A DNA stretch of 64,000 nt from Anticarsia gemmatalis (GCF_050436995.1 NC_134758.1:5456001-5520000), one strand, 5' to 3'. Positions 26,483 through 38,851 are shown, counted from the stretch's first letter. Program-made: numbers and translations. Notes: a model not told the origin generated them from the sequence alone.

Positions 26483-26700
26483 GACGGCCTCCGTGGCGTA
26501 GTGGTTAAAGTGATCGTCGCGCCGCTATCAGTGCGTCGCGTCGGGAGGTCGTCGATTTGATTCCGGAAAAAACTGTTGATGATTTTAGTTCTTCAAACGT
26601 ATGTGAAATTGCTGAATGCTATGACATCATCTGTAAGTATATTAATTAGAAATGATAGAATATAAGATATAAAAACGTTGGTTGGATAATTAATTTACAA
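26483..26700 (+). mobile_element. tRNA-derived SINE, diverged copy
   Basis: It begins GACGGCCTCCGTGGCGTAGT, with the A-box TGGCGTAGTGG at 26494-26504. CGGGAGGTC follows, then CGATTTGATTCC at 26553-26564, a one-base-decayed B-box (consensus GGTTCGATTCC). The GGCCTCCGTGGC head is a hallmark of lepidopteran tRNA-type SINEs. The middle is disrupted by a GTCGCG-rich stretch, and the 3' end is not sharp; about 26700 is a guess. It is an old, probably inactive copy. Confidence 0.7.
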
Positions 26701-27264
26701 GTTTAATATGTCATGAGCCTATTTTTTTGGTTTGATCTTCTATAAAAATACTCATTTGTGATTCACAAATTAGGTGTAAGATACTAAATTCGTCACAATA
26801 ATAGAGACGGGATAGATTTTCTTATCTCATTGTTAAAATCATTTCGGTGTACTTCCCGATATGTGCTTACGACCATCGTATAATCTCTGCATCTTGACGT
26901 CGAACTTAAAATATGGTCGTCATAAAAGTCGTCGACGTCGGCCGTCAAAAAATTTGTTGTCTTTTAATGCCCGTTTCCGTTAACCAATGACTAATGACAT
27001 ATTTACCTAATATGCAAATAATAAGTAAGAATGAACACAAATAAATTAACATTAGAGAATAATTAAGTAGACCTAACGCTATAAATGGCCGCGAATAATG
27101 AAGTAACGTTTTGAGTAAATAAAAGTAGAAACTGATGGTTTAATGGTCACCAACCTGTTTGACAGTTGTGATCTTTAACCCTCACGCGGTTTTAGTGTCA
27201 ACACAGTTAATTTTGATACTTCGTGCTCTCTAGGAATGTTTTGTTTATTTGTATTTATTAGACA
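26701..27264. other. AT-rich spacer between SINE and Helitron
   Basis: Nothing recognisable apart from an exact POU octamer ATGCAAAT at 27012-27019 and a GTCGTCGACGTCGGCC patch at about 26930. Confidence 0.5.
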
Positions 27265-27524
27265 CTAGCTGACCCGCGCAACTTCGCTTGCGTCACATAA
27301 GAGAATCATAATTTTCCCCGTTTTTGTAACATTTTTCACCGGTACTCTGCTCCTATTGGTCGTAGCGTGATGATATATAGCCTATAGCCTTCCTCGATAA
27401 ATGGGCTATCTAACACTGAAAGAATTTTTCAAATCGAACCAGTAGTTCCCGAGATTAGCGCGTTCAAACAAACAAACAAACAATCAAACTCTTCAGCTTT
27501 ATAATATTAGTATAGAAGTATAGA
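27265..27524 (-). mobile_element. Non-autonomous Helitron, 260 bp
   Basis: Read on the minus strand it starts 5'-TCTATACTTCTATACTAAT at 27524 and ends GGGTCAGCTAG-3' at 27265. The ends fit the Helitron rule: 5' TC and 3' CTRR (here CTAG), inserted between A and T (an A precedes the 5' end and a T follows the 3' end). A short hairpin, CGCAA GCGAAG TTGCG, lies just before the 3' end as expected. The TATACTAATATTATAAA start and the GTTTGTTTGTTTG run are typical of a very abundant lepidopteran family. It encodes no protein. It is one of the better preserved elements here, so probably younger than the others. Confidence 0.75.
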
Positions 27525-28380
27525 TTAACATAACGACTATCTGATATGAAATCTTCACTATTGAAAACCAGTATTCAGATTGTCATCTGAGAGAATGATG
27601 TCATTTACAATTAAAACTAAATATATTAGGATTCTACGACTCTATCTTATTGTAAAATAAACGTTTATCTTAGAGTGTGGAACGAAACAAGACATCAAAT
27701 AGGTGCAGAATGTTGCAGAATATCGCTGCAGGTCCGGACATGCGCTCGCGCACTACAAATTACAATCAACACGGCGGACATGTTCGCACGTGGGGACGGC
27801 CCTATCCCTATCAATTTACAACAACACACATACCCAAGATTATTTTATAGTAATTTCTCTATTACGATATCTCCTTAGGTGTTTATTCGAGAGCTGTTCA
27901 AGATAACTGCGATTTATATCTTCATTATATTATGTTCTCGCGTATTTTTTTGTGTGCACATGTTTTGTAACATTATTTTTAAAATTTTATGCAGTACTGT
28001 GTGTGAGGCATGAGACGTCTTTTTGTCAACCGTTTTGTTTTGTTGCTGTCTGTTCCTTAATGGACAAGCATAGTATAAGTAGAGGTAATTACGTTGGCGT
28101 TAACTGCAGTTTTTATGGTGTACATTTATATATGGATAAAATAGGTTTAAGTGTCATATAAATTGGCAATTATTTGGTATTTCACTTAATTGGCAAGTAT
28201 TAAGTTGATCTTATACGGTTAACATTTGTGAGTGATATTTAAGGCGTGAACAGTTAACGGAACTAGAATGTGTGACAAAAAGTCAGGACATGTTATTGTG
28301 ACACCTAGAAAGCCATTAGCTAAAACATTGTGCATGGAGACAATGTATGAATCAGAGGTGTTTATTCTAAGACAAGTCGT
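27525..28380. other. Intergenic DNA
   Basis: Mixed then AT-rich. The overlapping frames at 27675-27906 and 27952-28161 are short and unrecognised. No repeats were seen. Confidence 0.55.
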
Positions 28381-28455
28381 GTCGAAACGTCCGTCAGGCG
28401 CCGAGGCCGGCCCCGAGGCGAGCGATTAACAAGCAACGGGAGGAGTCACCGCCGT
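28381..28455. promoter_or_regulatory. Compact GC-rich island
   Basis: CGTCAGGCGCCGAGGCCGGC followed by CCCGAGGCGAGCGATTAACA and GGAGGAGTCACCGCCGTGG. The GC block is fused to a GATTAAC homeodomain-type core. No frame spans it with coding character. It is probably one of the conserved elements that punctuate 17-46 kb. Confidence 0.3.
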
Positions 28456-30660
28456 GGATACACTAACCGTACAGTTGTCATTTGTTTTTTTGTCACATAA
28501 TTGTTCTAATTTCCAATAACTCTGAATTATGTTCCGAATGTGTGTCTTGATTTTCTTAGAACATTTGAAAGGTCTTGTTAGCTCTACACGCATTTGCGAG
28601 TTGAGAATAAATGCTGAGTATGATCGTGTTGTATGAAAAGTTTTTATCATGTTTTACTGTTTTTATAAACTATCACATTAATATGCACTTAACATATAAA
28701 TACTTGTGTGTACTCTATGTTATCTTGCAAACAAATCGATCTTATATTTTACGAAAGCTGATGGTAGACATCCCTATGGTTAAATGACATTTGGGATTAT
28801 GAATTATGGTACTGCAGTGTAATGGTATTTCAAGTACATTAGTTTGTTTATCCGGTTCATAAGCATTGAATAAGCATCTATATTCAAGTAGTGAAGACGC
28901 ACGGCATTATGCATGTATATCATCGATTCGTGCTCGCTCAATTCGAGGGCCGATCCTAATAGTTTTCCAGCGCGCACTGATTTACAATCAGGATAGGACT
29001 GTCGATCTGTAGCGTTGCGCCTACGCACTACCACTATTATAGCTGCAAGCTACACGTATTATTTATGGTAAGAAGCTTTCCTAAGGATTATGGAGGCCGG
29101 GCGTCAACAATGCAACTAATAATTTTTCCCTTCCCATTGTAACCGTTGTATCAATATTTTGTTAACTTTTATTTGGTTGTCTAAATAAATTTTATATGTT
29201 TTCTCTATTCGAATATAAATTGAGCTTGAATATTTAAATTTAAGTATCATAAAATGTGAACTTAGTGCGACATAAAGTGGCGCACTGACGGTTCGCTATT
29301 TCTCGTTACGGGATCCATGAAATATATTCACAAACAGATGGCTAAACCTTTGATTACTTTAGAATTACGAGTGGCGTAGCGTACTTGATTATAATTGCGC
29401 GGACAGCGCGGATCTGATTTGCGTGACCAATCCTGCGCAGGTAATGACGCGAGCCTACCGCCCCGCTATCACCGCGTTTCAGCTTAAGGCACTCACAATA
29501 CTACATCAGCGAGGCGATAAAGACGGATAGCTATTTGATTTCATGAACAAGTTTCCGCTCTATCATTCTGAGGGTAAGCTCGCGGAAGATATGGGAAAGC
29601 TGTGTTATTGTAAACAAGTTTGGGATGGAAGAATGATGATGAAAAATATTATTTATCGTTTAATATTTTGTCGCTTCTGTCACAACAACGATTAGGGGAT
29701 TAGAATTTTTATTTTATTAGACAACGTGTATGAATAACTAAGGAGGACAAACGTTTTTAAAGTATCTATTGCCGATTTAATTATTACAAACCTCTTCCGC
29801 ATTGTCCAGTCTTATATGTAAATATATGTTTTAATTTTATTCCTAAATATAGTTTACAAGGCATTAAAACATCGCTTATAATAGCGCCGTCACAAGTTAT
29901 CGCAGTCCCTGGCGTGTGGCTTGCGTTGCGCGAACGCTTTACTTTCGCACTTAATCGAGAAATATGGCGCGTGCTCTTATGCCTTTATTTATTACGCCAG
30001 CTCGCTCGGATTAAGAACATCGATTTATATTGTCCTCATTAGTGCCTCTAAATTGATTAGCGTAAGCTTTCGTTATGGTATAACGCTGTTCTTGTATAAA
30101 TCTGCGTAGATAGGTAGATTCCGAGCTTTTCTTAGCATTGTAGGCCGCAAAGATGTATGCTTGTTTGTTACAAGATAGAGTAAACTTAATATTTTATGCT
30201 ACTAAGTATAACATTATAGTATATTTGTTTCGAATAAAACGTATTACCTAGTTTAAGTGTTAAAAAACTTTGTTTAGTGAAGAAGTAGCGTTGAATTTTA
30301 CGGTTTTCGGTGACAATAATTAAAAGAAGTTCCAGTGTGTTTGTTCCGTACTTAGCAATGCTACAAAAAGATACCGAATATTCAGAACGGTTGCATAATT
30401 CACAGTCCGAAATAGCGGTAGGAAGCGGGCCACTTCCCCCGCCCGCGTCACCGTCACACGCGACCAAAAACTTCGCGTGATACACCACTCTACTTCATTA
30501 TATTAATTACCCTATGTTAGTTCTAGATTACAGCGACACCCCCTACAACAATACAGGTATACTCGACAGATAAGAGAGACGCGATTTATTGCTTGCATTT
30601 CTTTTGTCAGCTTTGAAATTGTACTCGCATAAGTTAACCAAGATTAAAGTAATCGAACTT
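28456..30660. other. Intergenic DNA with GC-richer islands
   Basis: Islands lie at 28920-29040, 29270-29530 and 29885-29960 (TGGCGTGTGGCTTGCGTTGC), plus a GC patch at 30415-30480 (GCGGGCCACTTCCCCCGCCC). The minus-strand frames at 29034-28804 and 30488-30186 cross some of them without recognisable domains. No RNA gene was identified. Confidence 0.45.
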
Positions 30661-30890
30661 ATAAATTTTGTCGCCTCACCTTTATAAAGCGAACGGCGGT
30701 GTCGACGCGAACTTTGTTCAAATTAATGGGCCGCATTATCAGATCGAGCCTGGTACATGGCGTTTATGCTGAGATAATTTTGTGTGGGGAATATTTTGTT
30801 CTTTTTTTAATTCTTTTTCGCGCTTGTTCCCGTGGGCTGCGACTTGTGGAGCTGTGATGTAAGCCTCACGACTCGGCGTAGGCGCTAAGA
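30661..30890. promoter_or_regulatory. Conserved-looking island with homeodomain and GATA words
   Basis: Contains AAGCGAACGGCGGTGTCGAC, then TTCAAATTAATGGGCCGC, then GCGTTTATGCTGAGATAATT. ATTAATGG fits Antennapedia-class homeodomains, GTTTATG is close to the posterior Hox/Abd-B type TTTATGG, and GAGATAA is a GATA site. Binding is inference from motif match only. Confidence 0.35.
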
Positions 30891-33159
30891 TTGTTCTGTC
30901 CCGTGAAAAAACAAATAAGTATAAATTAGTGTCCTACACAAATACGAACACTTTTGGTACACAATGTTTAATCCAGCGATATAAATCTAAAAGACTCCCA
31001 TTACGAGGTGTTGTCAAAATAGTTATATTCAATAAAGTAACGGTTGTATCCATAAATAAACATGTATGTCGAGATTTACTGACGCTTATATTTTTTCTAA
31101 ACAGTGCTATTTCGAGTGTCAAATATTCGCCTATTAATGTCTGATAAAAATGCCACCGAGTGTTACTTTATTGTAGATATAGTGAAAGATAGCATTCATC
31201 TCTAACGTTTATGAACGATATTTGATATTAATATTGGTATTTTGAATAACAGACATATTTTATATGGTCTTGGCTTTGTAAGTTTTGATTTTTTGAACAA
31301 ATGAAGATTGAATTACAGATTTTTAATATACGATATTGAATCAACTTACAAAATTTCGACCAGCCATATAAAGAGCTATAAGTACGGCTCTAGACTGAAA
31401 AGACTGGTCGTAAAACAATGAAGCGTCATAAAGGCTGCCCTAAAGCTATTACTTGAAAGCAGTCGAAGCAGGAAAGGCCTAATCCACGGTGACGTGTTCC
31501 AAACCTTATACTAATTAAGTAACTAAACAACTCCCAATAGCCATGAAATTCCTTATACGAGCGGCAAACCAATTCCGTGGCACTTTGGACGCTCAGTAAT
31601 AATTTAATTGACAAATAAAGAGTTACATGTTAACTCGGCCGGTGTGGACGACACTTAAGAAATATTTAGTTGTACTGTGTTAAAATATTTGGTGCGTGAA
31701 AATTGTTTACGATCTAAGTGGCCGGATGGAGGTGATTCTTTACTGATTTGGACAACGGTATGTGGAAAATTGACACTTATTTGCGTTAGAGCAGACTATT
31801 TTTAGAACGCTTCAGGTTTATTATTTACATAGAGCTATTTTCGGTCGTTACAAATAACTTTGTCACGTATCATCTATTACAAAATTTAGTAAGAAAGCTC
31901 CATAAAGACATGCCATAATAAATGCTTGTAGTAAGAATCTCGAAGTTTTGAATGTCTTTATCGTAAACTGTAGTATGTACCTAACAGACTAGCACGTGCC
32001 TTGATGCAGCATACCATATTACAGCACAACCCTTGCGACGCAACACATAAGCCTTCAAAGTTGAATGAGTTGAGTAAGAATAATATCGAGTAATAGTATA
32101 CTTTTGAGATTTGCAAGAAATTTTAATACACCTCAGCATAGTTACAAAGTTGTTATTATGCATTTTAATCACAAAAATATATTTTTACAATGCAATAAAC
32201 CACGAGTAAAAATGCTGTAAAGTTCGTTCAGTCCGCGTTAATGTCTTAAAAAATTACAACACTGACGTACTCTCTTACAAAGGCATTAGAAATCGTCACC
32301 CCATAAAATCTCGATGTCGCACTCGAAATGAATAATTAGCGGAGTTATCACAGAAACAAGGGTCTTTGTCTTAATTATTACACCATTATAAAGTGTTCCC
32401 CTCGACCCTCGGTGATATCTTAGGATGAAAGTTGAGAGGGTAAGAAAAACTTGCAAGACAAGTCGAAGTATTAATTAATTCCAGCCACCATCGGTCGGTT
32501 TATTAAATGCTTAATTTCCATTTAGTGGGCACGGTGAGGAAAAATCTTGAATGACTCGGGTTTTCCTCGTCTAAAAGGGAAGCGGGGCGACGAATGTAAA
32601 TGTTTTGTCGCGGTTTCATTTGAATTAATTAATGGATTTAATGAACGCGAACTTTTTCATCCGGCCTCCGTTTTCTGTAACAATGTTTATGGTAAATAAA
32701 ACTTGTCAAGGAAATGCTTTTTTGTCCATCTGTCGGTTTTTTCTTTTTAATTCGCTCGGTTTGTTGGGGCCGCGGGTCTGCGGCGGATTGTTTGGATTTA
32801 TTCGTGTAATTAGTGAAGTTTGTTCCGTTAGGATTATTTTTGTTCTTTTTTGTGTAACAAATTGGGTGGAATTCAATTTAGAGGTGAGTTGGATTGTATA
32901 AAAAGAGCTCGATTGTTTCAAATTAAGAACTTTTTTACGGCGACTAATTCGCTCTGCACAGGTAAATACACTTTAGAGGTTCTTAGGAAAATAAGAAAAA
33001 AGTTTGTTTGAGCTTATTTTTAAACACGAGCTAAATGAAATTTTTTTTAAAGAATTTATGAATGACTATCACTAAAAATACACACTAATCTAGCAAGGAA
33101 ATGTTAAATGAACTTGAGAAACACAAAAAAAACAAAGCCTTTGTTTTTTCTAAAAATGT
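30891..33159. other. Intergenic DNA
   Basis: AT-rich with mixed patches at 31420-31640 and 32240-32600. 32740-32790 has a GC word cluster (GGGGCCGCGGGTCTGCGGCGG) inside the plus frame 32632-32901, whose Phe/Val-rich product is unrecognised. That frame has an antisense partner of similar length, which argues against coding. Confidence 0.5.
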
Positions 33160-33640
33160 TTATTGAAATATTTCCACAAAAAGGCGAGAAGCGAAGGAAT
33201 AATGATAAACCGTCAAATCCTCCCCACAATTATGACGGACGCCGACTAAATTAAACATAGACTAAAAATTTCAAAGCCGAGACTTCACTAATAAATTACG
33301 CGAGCGAAGGGCAAAGAGTAAAAAATGAGATACCGCTTGTTCTATAATAATTTAACCCGTTTAGCGCAGTCGTCGAGTAATAAAGATTAAAAAGTTTATT
33401 TTTTAACACTTTCGGTGCTAATGAGGGGGCGTTGGAAACAATTTGAAGGATTACCTTCTAAAAGCTTCCGTCAGGTTTTTAATTGAGACTTTTTTGTGGG
33501 CCGAAAGGCTTTTAGCCCCTTTGACTGCGGCTCGCGCCTCGCCTTTGTACCCGCCACGCCGGTGATCTATTAATGAAGGAAAATATTTCCTTTTTTATCT
33601 TTACAAATGACGTGTTTTTGATGTTTTTATAAATATTTAA
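33160..33640. promoter_or_regulatory. Conserved-looking island
   Basis: Balanced composition with TGCTAATGAGGGGGCG, GTTTTTAATTGAGAC, GGCCGAAAGGCTTTTAGCCC and CTGCGGCTCGCGCCTCGCC, ending at GATCTATTAATGAAGG. GAAAGGC/GCTTTT repeats give an imperfect fold. No open frame is present. Its style matches the islands at 16.95 and 37.2 kb. Confidence 0.35.
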
Positions 33641-34039
33641 CGTAATTTGATATCGCTTGTTTAATGTTGATTAAGTTGCGGGAACGCTGGCGTGTTATTT
33701 GAATTGATTAGCTTTGGAGTTTGTTAGTCACGGTAACTTAATTGTGTCGTCAATCAGGACTTATTCCGAGTACTGTATGAAATTGGTTGGCAACTTTTTA
33801 TATTTAGTACAGGAATACTTTAACATAAAATGTCAAATAACTTAAGATACAAAAGAAATAACTTTTGTAATATGCGAGACAAAACTAAAAACATTCGTAC
33901 CCAATCCCGTATGATATACGCAAAGCCAGGAAAATTATAATACAAAACATAATACAGTATCGAACATTACATTTGTAAAGATGAGCGGAACGTAAAAAAG
34001 CATAACTCTAATCTCAAGTAAGACATTACGAGAATACCA
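33641..34039. other. AT-rich spacer
   Basis: Nothing recognisable. Confidence 0.55.
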
Positions 34040-34330
34040 ATGCATGCGCGAAAAATCGATCGCGCGTTGCCGTCTTAAATTCCTCACCCTTTTCGAGGGG
34101 GCTCCCCCAAAAAAACGAAAGAATAGAAGAGGGAAAAAATCTAAATCGTCTCATATCTCCCCCCCGGGCCCTCCCGCCGCCCCCCGGACACCTCCGACGT
34201 CAAGCGCCCTCCTTATTTCGTATGCGAGCTCCTCCGGCAATCATTATAAGGATATCGATTAGGGCCACGTCTCTAACCTGCCCATATCTTTGTGGAACAC
34301 TCATGTGTACATAGGATTACTTTTCGGCGA
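34040..34330. promoter_or_regulatory. Island with long polypyrimidine/polypurine tracts
   Basis: 34085-34145 is a run of purine-rich sequence (AAAAAACGAAAGAATAGAAG) preceded by GGGGGCTCCCCC, a 12-bp perfect palindrome at 34097-34108. 34160-34200 is C-rich (TCCCCCCCGGGCCCTCCCGC, CGCCCCCCGGACACCTCCG). The plus frame 34044-34262 translates this as Lys/Arg- then Pro/Ser-rich low complexity and is not credible as a protein. Strand asymmetry of this kind can form non-B DNA. Confidence 0.35.
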
Positions 34331-36130
34331 CTTCCCGCTCTATTTTTTTTGTAATTTTTTAATGCTTGGCCATTAAAATGCTCATAAAACTGTTAAGTTG
34401 GATCGTCTTTGCACAAATTTAAAGCCCATGTACAGCTTATTTCATCAAATTAAGTCTTAAAATGTATCTCTTCGTTTACCTAAGTACCAAAAAATGGTCT
34501 ACAAAAGTAGGTTAGTGTGTTACTCGTAAAATGGGGTAGATATCTGCCACTACTTGCGCTCTATAAAATTCCAATTCGAGGACTGTATTCACACATCAGG
34601 GGAAAAATAGTGATGCAACACTTCAATGACAGAGTGCATCATAAAAGGAACCGATAAAATAAAAAACTATATATGATCTACATTAAATAAATTGTTCATA
34701 TAAATATAAGTATATTGACGTATTCGATTGCTTCTGAAAAGGTAAGACGAAGGAGGCTAGTTAACAAGCGAGGACGGGCCTCGCATAAGCAGATGCAAAT
34801 TGTTCCCGTTAAACTATTTCGGAAGGTAAACATAGAGGGGTTGGGCCCACGTGCTCCCAGATCCGGCCAACGAGATTAAAAATGCTGGATGGAGACCGCC
34901 GTGAGTCGGGTCGAGTACGAGCCAAGAAATATTGGAGTTCGCGAAGAAAGCCGCTTTGGGGATATGTAAATAGGAAACTACAAAAGTAATGTTTGAGTTT
35001 GGGACGTCGCTCGTGAGAGTGAGTGGCCGCTGGATTATTGCCGCCGATATTGTGCAAGTATATCCAATTTAAATTGAGATCGATGTTTGGTTTCTGTGGA
35101 GTAACAGGGAAAAATATAGCACATTTTTATCTAATAAATGTACAGACAATTTCGTTTCAACGAATGTCACCAATGTTACTTTATCCGAAAGACAAAAGGA
35201 AAATAACAAAATCTGATTTCAGACTACATCTATTTCCAAAGTTTGTGTTGTCCAAAACTCTTGTAACAGGCACTTGTGAAGTCCACGCAAAACAGTCACA
35301 ATTGACAACACAATTGAGTGAGACATCTACCCACGGCGACGCAAAACTAATGACGACTGGAATTCTAAGAAACACAATGTAAAAAAAAAACAGTAAAACA
35401 GCTCTCGACTCGTCTCCGAGACTTGAATAAAGCGAAAACTAGGATCTAAGGAATCCTACAGACGACACTTGATTGTATACACGCGAGTGACCACTGCGGT
35501 GGAATGGGGAGGTAAAGTTTGAAAAAATCCTTATGAAATATTCTTAGGAGGAAATTCTTCATCCGTTAATTGTGTAGATTTTATGCTCTGAGTTTTGTTC
35601 TTAGAATTTGCAGACTGCAACCAAGGTTTCTTCAAGTAATATAAAACATGTTTTTTAATAAAAGTATGGTTTTTAATATTTAGAATAAAATGAGGTTTAA
35701 ATCAAATTTATTTATGCTGCGTGCTTTAAAATTGTTGGTGTAAAGAAATATTTTGAAGATGAACATTGCTCTGAATGGGTTATCTTGATGGGCTTACGTC
35801 ATCTCTTTGCCAAAATCGTCTTTACGTCATTCTTACGCATATATGTAGAACAACAAAATCTTTAAATCTTTTTTTCTTTTGTTAAAACTTTATCCATATC
35901 TTGTAAGTAATGTTATAAGCCGAGAATTATTAATCGAGTGTAATTTTGGAGACAGATATTAATAAAAAAACAAGGTTGCCTCACGGATGCGGTGCTTCCA
36001 AAGAATGAATGAGATCAAGGTATAAAATCTTTGCGTGGGCACACCAATTTGATTTGACCACGGAATGCGTAGCATAAAACTTTATTAAGAGCAAGTATAT
36101 ATAGTTATACCAATATCTGCGTTTTGTAAG
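34331..36130. other. Intergenic DNA with mixed islands
   Basis: 34740-35060 is GC-richer (GAGGACGGGCCTCGC, GGTTGGGCCCACGTGCTCCC with a CACGTG E-box) and holds an exact ATGCAAAT at 34793-34800. A 119-codon plus frame at 35023-35382 follows but has an antisense open partner and no recognised domain. 35460-35520 is a small mixed island. The rest is AT-rich. Confidence 0.45.
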
Positions 36131-36490
36131 TGCCTAATTCCGTTTGGCTGAATCTAATAAATCCCAACCGCTGAGCAGAGAATATCTCAAAGCTGTTTCA
36201 TTATTCGGCATTAGCCGGCGGTCGGCCACGCAAATCTTGGCGTCCCCAGCTCCGGCCAAGAGCCCCCAATTTCCCTCATTACTTACCTCCCGTCCGAGAC
36301 AATGGCAAGACGACGACGAAGAAAAAAAATAATAATAATTTCAAGTGGAATAACGCTGAAAATCTTTTCACGGAAAGAAGAATTATTGTTGTTTTGCAAG
36401 CGAGCTCTCTGAGACAAAATGCACCATCCTTATTACGCCATTGTTCGGTGTTACGGGCTTTATTCATTTTTACTTGGCTCGACTTGAATG
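36131..36490. promoter_or_regulatory. Conserved-looking GC-richer island
   Basis: Contains TTAGCCGGCGGTCGGCCACG, CCCCAGCTCCGGCCAAGAGC and a GACGACGACGAAGAAAAAAA tract. The plus frame 36144-36332 (Ser/Pro-rich, ending Asp-Asp-Asp-Glu-Glu-Lys-Lys) follows the composition and has no donor or initiation context that I would trust. Confidence 0.3.
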
Positions 36491-37160
36491 CTTATTAATT
36501 TAAGGCCGTGATAAGCTCGGATTCTTTTGAATGTACGAAAGAAATGTCTGCCTATTGTGACGAGTTATTTTACATCCTATTAGAAGCGAAGTTCGCGGAA
36601 TGTTTCGATAATGATGTTAAAACCCCAAGGGAATTAACAATTTTCAGTATTGTATTATTATATAACCTTTAATATTTAACTTTTATTATTTAGAGAGCTA
36701 AGTGTAAGAAATTGCCAAGAAACACACATTCTTCGAAATTATTAAAGTGATTAATAAAGGCTAGGTTCGTAGCTCGTACACAATATAGTGAAGAAATTAA
36801 TGCATGTAAGCACTGCAATAAGTACACATAATGAAACGTAAATATACATCACACGAAACGCTTTATGGTAATCGAAATATGCCGAAATATGTTGTTAAGA
36901 GGGCAGAAAACTACCCGTGAACATGCAAGGGATGAACTAAGCTTTCATATTTTGCGGGTAGCCCGTAACGAAGCGACTCGGAAACTTTCCAACCGTGTAT
37001 GTCGTTTGAGTTTTTTAAGACTTCCATAAACATTCCAACAAGCCTTTTGTGCCACTGTTTGAACAACGCTCCGATGTGAATCGTAGCTCGTAATAAAGTC
37101 ATTTTTACAACGTTCGAGTAACACAAATTACTTAAAACGTCACATAAACGAATTTGCGGA
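36491..37160. other. Intergenic DNA
   Basis: AT-rich to 36.9 kb, then balanced. The minus frame 37126-36911 is unrecognised. No repeats. Confidence 0.5.
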
Positions 37161-37520
37161 GACGTTCATATCGTGCTCGGTGAAACTGTCGACTATATTC
37201 TACAAAGCGGTCGCGTCGCATCGGAAGCGAGCCGCTCTCCCTCGGGGGGTCGAGTCAAGAGTGATTACGAATTTTAATTATTTTTTTAAGCCGGTGGCGG
37301 CGAGGTGATGTTTCCCCGCCGCCGAGGCTTATGCAAACAATCGACTCGCACTTGGAATTAATCCGACTCCGAGTTTTTTTCCTTCGCGACAAGGAATTAA
37401 CAAGCAAAGAAGTCATTAAGTCGGAAGATATTCGAGGATTCCTTTTAATTGCGGCTTCCTTGACGTCCGTCTTTCTAATTGGTTCGCGTCGCCGTGTTAC
37501 TCGAATAAATTGAATTTATT
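37161..37520. promoter_or_regulatory. Conserved-looking island with octamer-like word
   Basis: GC-rich blocks (GAGCCGCTCTCCCTCGGGGG, AAGCCGGTGGCGGCGAGG, CCCCGCCGCCGAGGC) alternate with ACGAATTTTAATTATTTTTT and TTATGCAAACAATCG, a near-octamer at 37331. CGGCGAGG and CCTCGGCGGCGG-type words (37296-37325) form a partial inverted repeat. The mixture of GC blocks and homeodomain/POU-like cores suggests an enhancer. Confidence 0.4.
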
Positions 37521-38789
37521 AGAATGGTGTAATTTAGCTCGGTGTAAACTGTAAATGTTGATTTTGAACGGTGAAACGTTGTAGCGGGTTTATTAGTGCT
37601 GTCTTTGTTGCCACCATCAAACGCGACATGCACGTAACTACGTGTCATTACTGTGCATAACACACCCCCTATTATCCAATTATTTCTAACCTTTCAGCGT
37701 AGGCCGCTTCAGTGCAGCTGTAATTACTCCACTTGGTAAGTTTAAACGTGGTGCATGACAGTCTAAGTGATTGTATGCGGTGAACTGTACGGTACCGCTA
37801 ATGAATTATTTGTGGCTTGCGTGCACCAATCGCAACCGTCTCTAATTATCCTGCTGTGTTGGATATTATGTTATGACGTGGCACTACTTTTGATTTGCAA
37901 ACGTACTTGAGGCTTTTCCAACGATTCGAAGTAAGACGTTTGTAATTGCGAGGGTTCATTTCGCTTTGAATTGTTATAATAGGAGTGATTAACTGCCCCA
38001 GTAACGTGCCTGCGGCCCACCCACTTAACAATTGTTAAAAATATCGAATCGCGAAAAATCGTAGGCAAATAATTTGGCATTCTCCAAACAAGAGAACAAA
38101 TAAAAAGGCTGATTGAGCACCCCCGCTAAAATGACTCATTTATATTAACGACCAAACTCATCAATACTCATTCACTTCATTCGGAATTTTCCACGAAAAT
38201 CCTTCGCTAATTGAAATTGAAATCTGATTTCCCTCCCTCCCCTGTTCGGTCGGTGATTAAAAGTATAAGAAAAAAATACAAATAATCAAATTACAATATC
38301 GCTAACGACTCCTCAGAATCCTTTTATATTTTTGGGGAATAAATTAAAGGCAGGGAAGGGAAACCGCTCCGGCAAACAACGGATAACGATTTTCGTTTTG
38401 TAAGAAGTTGTTGCTTCTAGTAATGATGCGCTGTTTGTTGCCAACCGACATGTTCTGTTTACTTATAGTTATACAATTTTGTATGGAAATCAAATGTAAC
38501 TTATTTGTATTTCATTATGTTTTTAGGTTTAACATACGTGTACCGACGTGTTTCGTTACTCATACATAATTATACACAAAAATCCTCTATAGTAAATCTA
38601 AATCTTTTTACTTAGTACAATAAAAAAGCCTAACGTAGTAACTTAAATCAATATTTCTCAAGTACTTACAAACCAGTAACAGTAGCAATAAAAGATGGTA
38701 TTGATAGTTCAAAGTGTAAAGTCGTTTGTATTAAGAAAGTGGTTGGAGTGCTCATTATGTAATCACGTTAATAGTTGACTTAATAACTT
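37521..38789. other. Intergenic DNA, mixed composition
   Basis: 37680-38110 and 38220-38420 are GC-richer but carry no frame or repeat of note. The overlapping minus frames at 38031-37846 and 38080-37871 are shadows of this composition. Confidence 0.5.
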
Positions 38790-38851
38790 AGCACTCGATA
38801 CTTTTGAGTGCTTGACGTATGCGAGTATTACACAATCAGTGTAACATACTC
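38790..38851. repeat. Two adjacent hairpins
   Basis: Hairpin 1 pairs AGCACTC (38790-38796) with GAGTGCT (38806-38812) over a 9-nt loop. Hairpin 2 pairs GAGTATTACAC (38823-38833) with GTGTAACATACTC (38839-38851), giving 11 base pairs with a 2-nt bulge and a 5-nt loop. With wobble pairs hairpin 2 may extend outward past 38860. No known microRNA seed was recognised and the loop is short for a precursor, so I list it as structure only. Confidence 0.4.

Noticed and set aside
28804..29034. Minus-strand patch near 28980 with TGATTGTAAATCA as a tRNA anticodon arm
   Set aside because: No D-arm, T-arm or B-box in register, and the acceptor ends do not pair.
34044..34262. Lys/Arg- and Pro/Ser-rich frame as a nuclear protein exon
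   Set aside because: The residues simply mirror adjacent purine-rich and C-rich tracts.
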